64,000 bases of DNA from Robertmurraya andreesenii (GTDB lineage: Bacteria > Bacillota > Bacilli > Bacillales > Cytobacillaceae): assembly GCF_030813005.1 (NCBI RefSeq), contig NZ_JAUSTU010000016.1, forward strand, positions 1 to 64,000, written 5' to 3'. Positions 43,506 to 51,710 of this stretch are shown in pieces. How positions within the stretch are numbered: the first letter of the stretch is position 1; the number at the start of each line of letters is the position of its first letter. The translations under genes were made by a program, and so were the position numbers. The notes under the pieces are model-generated. The model saw only the letters and a program-made list of their open reading frames with translations. It had not been told where the DNA came from and did not search any database.

Positions 43506-45008
43506 CTATTTACCTCCTGTTGAATAGAATAGTAATTCTTCTTCATTTGTGGATTTCGTTTCTAGTTCTTTCGCTACTTCCCCGTCATATACAACGTACA
43601 CACGGTCTGTGATGCCAAGTATTTCTGATAGCTCACAGGAGGCATAGATGATTGATTTACCCCGCTTTGCTAATCCAGATATCAGTTCAAAAATATCCTT
43701 CTTCGCTCCAACGTCTACCCCTTTTGTTGGTTCATCAAAAATGTAGACCTCCGCATCAGCAATTAACCATTTCCCGATGGCCACCTTCTGCTGATTTCCA
43801 CCCGATAAATTCTGCACCTTGGCTTCTGATGAAGGTGTCTTAATCCCAAGATCTGAGATCATGGTTTTTGATATTTTCTTTTCTCCTCTTGTATCTACAA
43901 AGCTAAGAAACTTTGAGAACTTTCCTAGACTTGCAGATGTAAGGTTCGTAGAAACAGACTCTTGAACAAGAATTCCTTCTTTTCGTCTTTCCTCTGGTAC
44001 AAGGGCAATACCTTTTCTTACAGCATCATCTGGGCCTTTAATTTTCACAGTTTTCCCTCGGATTGAGATTTCTCCCGCTGTGATTTTGGAAGCACCAAAT
44101 ATCGCTTTACAAATTTCTGTTTTACCCGCACCCACAAGGCCTGCTATCCCTACAATTTCACCTTCATTTACTTGCATGCTAAAATTCTTCACTAAGCCTG
44201 TATCATGAAGTCCTTGCACCTTAAGGACGGTATCTCCAATTTCAACGTGGTACTTAGGGAACTGGTCTTCCAGTTTTTCACCAAGCATATGTTCCACGAC
44301 CTTGTTTTGTGTTGTTTCAGCAATCTTTTCTTTGATTACAAACTCACCATTTTTCATAACGGTAATTTCTTCACAGATTTCGAATAACTCCGGCAGTCGA
44401 TGGGAGATAAAAATAACTCCAACATCTTCCTTAACAAGTTCTCTTACAATTCTAAAAAGCTCCGTTGTCTCGGAGTGACTGAGCGGCGCTGTCGGCTCAT
44501 CCAAAATCAAAAATTTACATTGCTTCGAAATTGATCTAGCGATGAGAACCATTTGTTTTTCCGCCAAAGTTAACTCACTGACAAGTTTCTTGGAAGATAT
44601 TTTTATGTTCATTCTTTTTAATATTTCTGTTGCCTTTTGATGAATGTGTTTCCATTTCACAAACTGGCTTTTTCCCATATCGTTGACCGTTTCATTCAAC
44701 ATGATGTTCTCGCCAACAGTTAAATAAGGAACAAGCGCTGTATCTACCTCTTGATAAACAATTTGGATTCCATAATCCTGTGCATCCTTAGGTGTACGAA
44801 TATCTACTTTTTTACCATCTAAGTAAATTTCACCTGTATAGTGACCATATGCTCCAGATAAAACCTTCATTAGCGTTGATTTACCAGCTCCGTTGGCACC
44901 AATAAGGGCATGAGTCGTACCCGTTCTAGTGGAAAAATCCACCTCATTCAATGCCTTTACACCTGGGAATTCAATGGAGATTTTTTTCATTTCGAGTAAT
45001 GTTGACAC
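43506..45008 (-). CDS. ribose-type ABC transporter ATP-binding protein
   Basis: 500 residues with two ABC domains as in RbsA. Walker A GANGAGKST (about 37-45), Walker B FLILDEPTAPLS, and in the second half GLVGAGKTE, LSGGNQQKVAIGKWL and YIFDEPTKGVDVGAK. The first domain has a degenerate signature (LTLAEKQM), normal for this family. Starts with GTG behind GGAGG. Confidence 0.93.
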   Translation of the reverse strand: MSTLLEMKKISIEFPGVKALNEVDFSTRTGTTHALIGANGAGKSTLMKVLSGAYGHYTGEIYLDGKKVDIRTPKDAQDYGIQIVYQEVDTALVPYLTVGENIMLNETVNDMGKSQFVKWKHIHQKATEILKRMNIKISSKKLVSELTLAEKQMVLIARSISKQCKFLILDEPTAPLSHSETTELFRIVRELVKEDVGVIFISHRLPELFEICEEITVMKNGEFVIKEKIAETTQNKVVEHMLGEKLEDQFPKYHVEIGDTVLKVQGLHDTGLVKNFSMQVNEGEIVGIAGLVGAGKTEICKAIFGASKITAGEISIRGKTVKIKGPDDAVRKGIALVPEERRKEGILVQESVSTNLTSASLGKFSKFLSFVDTRGEKKISKTMISDLGIKTPSSEAKVQNLSGGNQQKVAIGKWLIADAEVYIFDEPTKGVDVGAKKDIFELISGLAKRGKSIIYASCELSEILGITDRVYVVYDGEVAKELETKSTNEEELLFYSTGGK

Positions 45009-45052
45009 CGTTTATCCTCCTTCCATTTAAACGCCACGGGCTTATCGGTAAT

Positions 45053-45095
45053 AGAATCTCCAACTAGCAAATAGAGATTGTTAGTTGGAGATTCT
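45053..45095 (-). promoter_or_regulatory. intercistronic hairpin between binding protein and ABC genes
   Basis: A 14-bp perfect stem (45053-45066 and 45082-45095, 15-nt loop) lies after the binding-protein stop and before the ATPase. It lacks a long T-run, so partial termination or mRNA stabilisation that favours the binding protein is likely. Confidence 0.65.
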
Positions 45096-45108
45096 GAATT
45101 TTTGAAAC

Positions 45109-46224
45109 CTATTTCTTATAGTATTCCTTTAATGTTTTCATCCAATCTTCTTCAAATGCAGATGAAACTCCCCAGCCTTCTACAACATCTGCAAGATTCA
45201 CCATATTTACAGGAGACTTAGATGTTTGCAGTGCTTCTTGAGAAATTAATGATGCCTCAAGGTCAAAGGTATCAGGTGTTTCTTCACCAGCAAGTTTCTT
45301 CGCAAGAATTCTCATATTTACAGAGCCAATTAGCTTCGGATCCACTGCTGCTGTAAATTTCCATGGGCTTTTTTCCTCTTGCATAATTTGAAGGTCAGCG
45401 TTCGAAACGTCAATGCCATAGATTGCAATCTCATCTCTTCCAGCTTCCTTAATCGCACGGGCAGCACCCATCGCGAAAGCGTCCCAAGTTGCAAAAATTG
45501 CATCAATTTCGCCTTTTTTATGCTTATTTAACATAGCTGCCACTGCATTCTGAGTTTGTACAGTTGTATCAGCTGCTGCTACACCAAAACGTTCAATTTC
45601 CTTAATGCCTGGATTGCTCTTTAATTTCTCTTGATACACAGCATTACGGCGTACCATTGGTGGGAATCCATCAACCCAGAGGTAAACGATATTTGCTTTC
45701 CCATTTGTGTCCTTAATTAACTGATCCATCGCTAAAGTTGCAAGAGCCTCATCATCCTGAGAAGTTAATGTCACACCATCTACTGTAGCAATGTCCCCAT
45801 TTGAATCGAAGGTTACAACACTCTTACCTGCATCAACAATTTTCTTCACATCTGCCACCGTTGCTGCATCATCACCATGTGAAATGATGAATCCATCGTA
45901 GTTTTCTTGAAGAGCTTGAGCAATAGCATCGTGGAATTTAGCAGTATCACCATTTGCCGTGAATACATCTACCTTAAATCCAAGTGCTTCTCCCTCTTCC
46001 TTTGCACCTGCTAGGAATTGTGCTGTATGGTCATCGCCGCCAATTTTTCTAACAACTTTGATTTTGACCTGTTTGCCATCCTTAAAACGTTCAGGGACAT
46101 TATCTAAAGAAACATCTTTATTTCCCTGTGCAGGCTTCGAGCTACCTTCCTTTGAAGAACAGCCTGTTAATAGAAGTGAAAAAGCTAGAAATAGAACCAT
46201 TGCGCTTTTGAAAAACTTCTTCAT
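45109..46224 (-). CDS. sugar-binding lipoprotein of the ribose type, copy 1
   Basis: 371 residues, periplasmic-binding-protein-4-like fold. A lipoprotein signal peptide ends in LLLTGC (Cys about 22). VKVVRKIGGDDHTAQFLAGA opens the mature domain and IYGIDVSNADLQIMQE is the hinge region. AAAAGGAG ribosome site. It opens the transporter-mtnK-mtnA operon. A cre-like site overlaps its promoter. Confidence 0.92.
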   Translation of the reverse strand: MKKFFKSAMVLFLAFSLLLTGCSSKEGSSKPAQGNKDVSLDNVPERFKDGKQVKIKVVRKIGGDDHTAQFLAGAKEEGEALGFKVDVFTANGDTAKFHDAIAQALQENYDGFIISHGDDAATVADVKKIVDAGKSVVTFDSNGDIATVDGVTLTSQDDEALATLAMDQLIKDTNGKANIVYLWVDGFPPMVRRNAVYQEKLKSNPGIKEIERFGVAAADTTVQTQNAVAAMLNKHKKGEIDAIFATWDAFAMGAARAIKEAGRDEIAIYGIDVSNADLQIMQEEKSPWKFTAAVDPKLIGSVNMRILAKKLAGEETPDTFDLEASLISQEALQTSKSPVNMVNLADVVEGWGVSSAFEEDWMKTLKEYYKK

Positions 46225-46294
46225 AGATTGACACTCCTTTTATATTTTTTAATTATTTTCCTGCCCATTCGATAAAATCTAGCATACTATTAAA

Positions 46295-46308
46295 TTATAG
46301 CGCTTTCA
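46295..46308 (-). promoter_or_regulatory. catabolite-response element (cre) candidate
   Basis: TGAAAGCGCTATAA on the minus strand matches the consensus TGWAANCGNTNWCA at 13 of 14 positions. It overlaps the TATAAT of the binding-protein promoter, so CcpA would repress transporter, mtnK and mtnA when glucose is present. Confidence 0.6.
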
Positions 46309-46551
46309 TACCGAATTTAATTAAATTTTATCATGTACTCGCTGTTTATACAATCATTATTTTGATTTATTCATGTATTATTTGGTTTTCATGTAATTTC
46401 CTAAAAAGTTATTAGCGCATTTATCCTTATTTGTTCTTGTTTTTATGTATTATATTTAAGTATTCGTAATAATTATTTCCATATATTGAATATATTACAT
46501 ATAAACTATTTAAATCAAACACAATTCCAAAGAAAACCAACAACAAACATA

Positions 46552-46600
46552 AAAGGCGCCATCTTCCCTGGAGCTGATCTCTAGTAAAGATGGCGCCTTT
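46552..46600 (-). terminator. terminator after the second binding-protein gene
   Basis: Perfect 14-bp stem (46552-46565 and 46587-46600) with GGCGCC in each arm. A T-run follows on the minus strand. It separates the chemoreceptor/binding-protein transcript from the transporter operon. Confidence 0.85.
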
Positions 46601-46603
46601 ATT

Positions 46604-47725
46604 CTATTTATTTGCTTGTTTGAGGGCCTTCATCCAATCCTCCTCCAATTCGGAAGAGAGTCCCCAGCCAGGTAGCACAGCACCTAAATTATCCATATTG
46701 ACTGCTTTCTTTGAAGCTTGAATCTCACTTTGAGCAATTAGGTATGCCTCGAGATTATATTTCTGCGGCGTTTCCTCACCAGCGATCTTCTTAAGTACCA
46801 ATCTCATGTTAATTGCCCCTATTAATTTTGGGTCTACAGCAGCTGTGTATTTCCATGGACTGCCTTGCTCTTGCATTAAGCTCAAGTCTGTATTAGAAAC
46901 ATCAATTCCATAGATCCCTATTTCGTCTCTTCCTGTTGCCTTAATTGCTTCCACTGCACCAATTGCAAATGCATCCCATGTAGCAAAAATAGCATCTACT
47001 TCACCTTTGGGATATTGCTTGAGGATATCCATCACTGCAGCTTTCGTTTCTTCAGATGTGTTGGCAGACGCAACACCAAATCTCCCAACTTCTTTAATGC
47101 CAGGGTTATTTGTTAAGGCTTTCTCATAAATCGCATTCCTTCTCACCATAGGAGGAAAACCGTCTACCCATAAATAGATGATATTTGCTTGTCCATCGTG
47201 ATCTTCGATTAACTGTTCTACCGCTAACGTAGCTAGAACTTCGTCATTTTGAGACGTGAGTGTAACATCCTTGATATTTTCAAGCTCCATATTCGAGTCA
47301 AATGTAACAACACTCTTGCCACTTTCAACTAACTTCTTAACATCATTGACCGTTTCTGGGTCATCACCGTGAGAGATTATGTAACCGTCATAATCCTCTT
47401 TTAACGAATTCATGATTTCACTATGGAATTTTTCACTATCCCCATTTGCCGAAAAGACATCCACCTTTACACCCATTGATTCGCCTTCTTCCTTTGCTCC
47501 GGCGAGAAATTGCGCAGTATGGTCGTCCCCACCTATTTTTCGTATTACCTTAACCTTAATATCTTTTTCATTCTTAAACTTTTCAGGAACATTAGTTGTT
47601 GACAGGTTATTTTTTGAATCGCTCTTTTTATTAAGGGATTGTGATTCGTTGGAGCATCCTACGATCACGATCATGAAAGCAAGTAACAAGATGATTATTT
47701 TTTCTAGGCTTCCTTTCTTCCTCAC
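46604..47725 (-). CDS. sugar-binding lipoprotein of the ribose type, copy 2
   Basis: 373 residues, clearly paralogous to copy 1 over the whole mature part (KVIRKIGGDDHTAQFLAGAK; IIYLWVDGFPPMVRRNAIYE; IGIYGIDVSNTDLSLMQE). Lipobox IVGC near residue 26. GTG 47725 is preferred because GGGGTG upstream is the ribosome site. Placed with the chemoreceptor rather than the transporter, so it may serve sensing. Confidence 0.88.
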   Translation of the reverse strand: MRKKGSLEKIIILLLAFMIVIVGCSNESQSLNKKSDSKNNLSTTNVPEKFKNEKDIKVKVIRKIGGDDHTAQFLAGAKEEGESMGVKVDVFSANGDSEKFHSEIMNSLKEDYDGYIISHGDDPETVNDVKKLVESGKSVVTFDSNMELENIKDVTLTSQNDEVLATLAVEQLIEDHDGQANIIYLWVDGFPPMVRRNAIYEKALTNNPGIKEVGRFGVASANTSEETKAAVMDILKQYPKGEVDAIFATWDAFAIGAVEAIKATGRDEIGIYGIDVSNTDLSLMQEQGSPWKYTAAVDPKLIGAINMRLVLKKIAGEETPQKYNLEAYLIAQSEIQASKKAVNMDNLGAVLPGWGLSSELEEDWMKALKQANK

Positions 47726-47789
47726 ATTCCTCACCCCTACATACGTAATATCTATTTAATTAGTCAAACTTTGAACGGCTTAGGAAAAG

Positions 47790-49493
47790 CTATAACTTAA
47801 AATAATGAGCCAAATCTTCAAGCTCTGCTGATAATTTCTTTAATGAATCCGAACTATCGGCGATCGCTTCCATTGCAGCTACCTGTTGTTCTGCAGACGC
47901 CGAAACCTCTTGGACTCCAGCCGCAGACTGCTCAGATATCGCAGAAATTTCCTCACTAAATTCGCTTAGTCGCTTACTACCAAGCTGAATCTTTCCAAGG
48001 TTTTCTGATACTTGTTCAATTTTTTCAACCATTGCCAGAACATTTTCTGTAATAGCGGTAAACTTTTCTCCGGTATTTTTGATTTGCTCATTTCCTAGCT
48101 CAGATTGCAACACTCCATCTTGGAGGGTCTTCACGACTTCCTTTGATTCAATCTGTATCCCTTGTGTAATATGTGTGATATCAATCACCGAGTTAGAAAC
48201 CTGTTCGGCAAGCTTTCGTACTTCATCTGCTACAACTGAAAAGCCCTTTCCATATTCCCCTGCTCGTGCCGCTTCAATTGCTGCGTTTAGAGCAAGGAGA
48301 TTAGTTTGATCGGCAACATCCTTAATTACCTGAACAAGTTTGTAAATATTCTCGTTCTTGGAATCTAAAATCACAACCTGCTCCATTGATTTCTTAACAA
48401 TCCTAGTGATTTCTTCAATTTGTTGAACCGATTGATTCATCAAATCTGTACCCTCTTTTGCCTTTTCCATAATATCAACCGAGCCATTCTTCAATTCTTT
48501 TCCTTTAATATCAGCATCGGAAATTTGAATATTTACTGTTTCAACCGCTTTCGCAGATTCTGTAGCAGAATGAGCTTGTTCTTCAACCCCACGTGCTAAT
48601 TCATTCATTGTAGTAGCGATTTGCTGACCACCTATTTTTACCTCTTGAGAAGCAACCGATAAATCATTGCTTTGCTTGTTCATTAAATTAGAAACATTCA
48701 CTACTTGCGTAACAATCCCCTGTAGATTTCTATTCATTTCATTAACCGAGCTTGCAAGAACACCAATTTCATCCTTATTATTAATTTCAAGGTTTGAGAA
48801 TGATAGATTTCCTTTGGACACTTCGTTGATTCTCTCAGTAACGACCCCAAGTGGTTTCGCGATCATCCTCGTAATAAAAAGTGCTATAAACACTCCTAAT
48901 AAAATTACAACGGTAATGACAATTACAATAGTAATTACAGTCTGCTTAAAGACTTCCTTCGATTGTTTTCCCGCTTCCTCCGCCTTTATTGTGTTTGTGT
49001 TAACCAAATGATTCAGATTAAGCTTCATGGAATCAAAGGCTTTGGCACTCTTTTTAAAGTATAAATAAGCAAACTCAGATTTTCCTTTGTCCCTAAGCTT
49101 AAGCGTTTCTTCATTAATGTTTAGAAAAAAGCTCCACTTATATATTAATTGGTCAAAGTTTTCCCTTGTATCCTTCGTTTTGATCAACTTTTTGTATTTG
49201 TCCATCGTTCTCTGTGCTTCTTCCATGGAGCTCTTTCTTTCCATCTTCAGCATTTCCTTTTCCTGCTGGTCATCAGACTGGATATATCTTAGCGAAAGTG
49301 TTAATACATGCTCCGTCTGATAGCCAATAGAGTTGATTAGCTCCACCGCCGGCATAGATTCGTCAACAATTGAAGTGGTAGATTCCTGAATATGCAGCAT
49401 TCTATTAAATGTAACACCTGCAAATACAAATACCAAAATAAGAACGACTGCAAATCCTAGTAGAATCTTCCTACCAACACTAAATCTTCCCAT
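47790..49493 (-). CDS. methyl-accepting chemotaxis protein
   Basis: 567 residues. First membrane helix at about 8-28, a four-helix-bundle sensor (about 30-175), second helix at about 187-207, HAMP (about 208-260) and the signalling tip (QTNLLALNAAIEAARAGEYG and DEVRKLAEQVSNS). ATG 49493 has AGGAGGG. It lies 64 bases before the second binding protein; the pair would give chemotaxis to the transported sugar through binding-protein docking. Confidence 0.92.
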   Translation of the reverse strand: MGRFSVGRKILLGFAVVLILVFVFAGVTFNRMLHIQESTTSIVDESMPAVELINSIGYQTEHVLTLSLRYIQSDDQQEKEMLKMERKSSMEEAQRTMDKYKKLIKTKDTRENFDQLIYKWSFFLNINEETLKLRDKGKSEFAYLYFKKSAKAFDSMKLNLNHLVNTNTIKAEEAGKQSKEVFKQTVITIVIVITVVILLGVFIALFITRMIAKPLGVVTERINEVSKGNLSFSNLEINNKDEIGVLASSVNEMNRNLQGIVTQVVNVSNLMNKQSNDLSVASQEVKIGGQQIATTMNELARGVEEQAHSATESAKAVETVNIQISDADIKGKELKNGSVDIMEKAKEGTDLMNQSVQQIEEITRIVKKSMEQVVILDSKNENIYKLVQVIKDVADQTNLLALNAAIEAARAGEYGKGFSVVADEVRKLAEQVSNSVIDITHITQGIQIESKEVVKTLQDGVLQSELGNEQIKNTGEKFTAITENVLAMVEKIEQVSENLGKIQLGSKRLSEFSEEISAISEQSAAGVQEVSASAEQQVAAMEAIADSSDSLKKLSAELEDLAHYFKL

Positions 49494-49827
49494 ACTTTGA
49501 GTCCCTCCTGTGAAAACCATTAGTTGTCTGTTTTTAGATTCTTATAAAAAATATAACACAAAAATACGTATAAATTCACATAAATTTGGCACATTTCGAC
49601 AATTTATTCATCAAATCTACTAAAATACCAAAAAATCCAATAACATAAATGAAAATCGTAAAAATAGCGGATTAAAATATAAGTCTTTTGGTCGTATTTT
49701 TTTGCGGGGATTTATTATTGGGGATTCTAAAAATTGAACTAGACGGTGAAAGAGGTTGCTTCTGAGAATCAAATGAATATAAAAAATAGGGATGGAATTC
49801 TCCATCCCCATTTTCAAGAAATTAACT
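49494..49827. other. intergenic gap before the chemoreceptor gene
   Basis: AT-rich, with the rocA terminator at 49789-49808. The chemoreceptor promoter must lie here, but no clear sigma-A or sigma-D pair stands out. The long minus-strand frame from 49997 is an antisense shadow of rocA. Confidence 0.5.
49789..49808 (-). terminator. intrinsic terminator of rocA
   Basis: GGGATGGA (49789-49796) pairs with TCCATCCC (49801-49808) and a T-run follows on the minus strand. Confidence 0.8.
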
Positions 49828-51375
49828 TTAATACATTTCCGAAGTCGTCTTCGCCTGCATATGAAGCAATAGGTAGTCTGGACCGCCAGCCTTGGAGTCG
49901 GTCCCTGACATATTGAAGCCACCAAACGGCTGATAGCCAACAATCGCTCCAGTACAGCCACGGTTGAAGTAAAGGTTTCCGACATGGAAGTCTTCACGGG
50001 CTTTTTGGATATGCTCGCGGTTTGTCGTGATCACAGCACCTGTTAGACCGTATTCCGTATTATTGGCAATGTCAATCGCCTCATCGAAATCCTTTGCTTT
50101 CGCGAAGGCAACGACAGGTCCGAAGATTTCTTCCTTCATTAAGCGTGCTTCTGGATCTAGATCTGCAAATACCGTTGGCTTGATGAAGAAACCAGTTGAA
50201 CTGTCTCCTTCTCCTCCTGCCATGAGACGGCCTTCCTCTTTGCCAATTTCGATGTAGCTCATGATTTTATCAAAGGCTGCTTGGTCGATGACAGGACCCA
50301 TGTAGTTATTTTGATCCACTGGGTTTCCTTGAGTTAACGCATTAGTTAGCTCAACCACACGGTTAAGAACCTGATCATATACATCCTCTACGACAACCGC
50401 ACGGGAACAAGCCGAACATTTTTGTCCGGAGAATCCAAAGGCAGAGGCAACGATCGATTGCGCCGCAAGCTCAAGATCGGCTTCTTTGTCTACGACAATC
50501 GTATCTTTACCGCCCATTTCCGCAATGACACGCTTCAACCAGATTTGACCTTCATTTAATTTCGAAGCACGTTCATATATTCTAAGACCAACGTCACGGG
50601 AGCCTGTGAAGCTAATAAAGCGAGTATCCTTATGGTCCACTAAATAGTCTCCAACCTCAGCCCCACTTCCTGGCACAAAGTTCAGCACGCCAGCAGGTAA
50701 GCCCGCTTCCTCCATCACTTCGACAAATTTTGCCGCTACGACTGGAGTTGTCGATGCCGGCTTCAAAAGTACCGTATTCCCTGATACAATTGCCGCCACC
50801 GTTGTTCCTGCCATGATCGCAAGCGGGAAATTCCACGGCGAAATAATTACGCCAACACCGAGCGGAATATAGTTATATCGATTATATTCATTTGGACGAC
50901 TGTTGACTGGAACACCGTCTTTGATTCGCAGCATTTGTCGTGCATAGTATTCGAGGAAGTCAATCGCTTCAGCTGTATCCGCATCCGCCTCTCTCCACGG
51001 CTTACCCGCTTCCTTCGTCAATAGAGCTGAGAATTCATGCTTACGACGACGAATAATCGCAGCTGCTTTGAACAGGACATCCGCACGCATTTCAGGCTTC
51101 GCCTTTCTCCATGATTGAAACGCTTTCACCGCAGCCTGCATAGCTTTCTCTGCAAGCTCCTTGTTTGCCTTTGACACACGACCGATGATTTCCTCTTTAT
51201 TTGCTGGATTAATAGAAATGATTTTGTCCTCGGTTGAGATTCGCTCTCCCCCAATGACCAAATCATAATCCTGACCTAAATAGCCCTCGACTGTATTCAA
51301 GGCTTGAAGATAGCCTTCTCTTTCCTTTTCTACCGAAAAATCTGTAAACGGTTCATGCTTATATGGCTGTACCAA
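49828..51375 (-). CDS. rocA: 1-pyrroline-5-carboxylate dehydrogenase
   Basis: 515 residues, same as B. subtilis RocA. Oxidises glutamate-5-semialdehyde to glutamate with NAD+ in proline and arginine breakdown. Catalytic Cys in FGFSGQKCSACSRAV, the Glu in VIAEMGGKDTIVVD and the SGNTVLLKPAS loop are present. A TTG start at 51375, eight bases after AGAGGAGG, gives the HEPFTDF N-terminus expected; the ATG 13 codons upstream lacks such a site. Could equally be named pruA. Confidence 0.93.
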   Translation of the reverse strand: MVQPYKHEPFTDFSVEKEREGYLQALNTVEGYLGQDYDLVIGGERISTEDKIISINPANKEEIIGRVSKANKELAEKAMQAAVKAFQSWRKAKPEMRADVLFKAAAIIRRRKHEFSALLTKEAGKPWREADADTAEAIDFLEYYARQMLRIKDGVPVNSRPNEYNRYNYIPLGVGVIISPWNFPLAIMAGTTVAAIVSGNTVLLKPASTTPVVAAKFVEVMEEAGLPAGVLNFVPGSGAEVGDYLVDHKDTRFISFTGSRDVGLRIYERASKLNEGQIWLKRVIAEMGGKDTIVVDKEADLELAAQSIVASAFGFSGQKCSACSRAVVVEDVYDQVLNRVVELTNALTQGNPVDQNNYMGPVIDQAAFDKIMSYIEIGKEEGRLMAGGEGDSSTGFFIKPTVFADLDPEARLMKEEIFGPVVAFAKAKDFDEAIDIANNTEYGLTGAVITTNREHIQKAREDFHVGNLYFNRGCTGAIVGYQPFGGFNMSGTDSKAGGPDYLLLHMQAKTTSEMY

Positions 51376-51486
51376 ATTGATCGCCTCCTCTATACTAGTT
51401 GCAAAAACATCCACTCACATTCTATCAGTTTTCTACTTTTCCTTCAATATTCGAAATAATCGATTGTTTAGAGTTGAAGGAAAATT

Positions 51487-51519
51487 AATAGAGACAGGTT
51501 AAGAAACCCTGTCTCTATT
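51487..51519 (-). terminator. hairpin terminator after camS
   Basis: A 12-bp perfect stem (51487-51498 and 51508-51519), followed on the minus strand by TTAATTTT. Confidence 0.65.
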
Positions 51520-51710
51520 GATGGCTGTTTTTCGTACGGATTGTTGTTTTGCAATGGTTTTAATGCCAACCATTGCGTTTTGTACCAGACATGGCACACG
51601 GATTAAGAAAGCAGCTCTTTTCTCCGTTGCTTCAATGGATAAATTGCATAAAATTAAGTTATATTTGATTCATCTTTTGTCCAAAAGCGACAATGTTTGA
51701 GAAAAGAGCC
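51520..51710. other. structured non-coding gap between camS and rocA
   Basis: Contains a 9-bp hairpin with GCAATGGTT and AACCATTGC (about 51549-51574) and an 11-bp inverted repeat GCTCTTTTCTC (51614-51624) with GAGAAAAGAGC (51699-51709). The plus-strand frame here lacks a ribosome site and seems a by-product. It may be a dispersed repeat. Confidence 0.5.

Larger units (their letters stand above)
46225..46603. other. AT-rich regulatory gap between the two binding-protein genes
   Basis: Contains a minus-strand -10 (TATAAT at 46299-46294), a cre-like site and the terminator of the second binding-protein gene. Near 46484-46500 ATATATT and AATATAT words resemble the DeoR operator loosely. No coding sequence seen. 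Confidence 0.6.

Noticed and set aside
49620..49997. Minus-strand frame of 125 codons after rocA
   Set aside because: It overlaps rocA in another frame and runs through the rocA terminator.
51518..51700. Plus-strand 60-codon frame between camS and rocA
   Set aside because: No ribosome site, starts within a terminator stem and lies inside inverted repeats.
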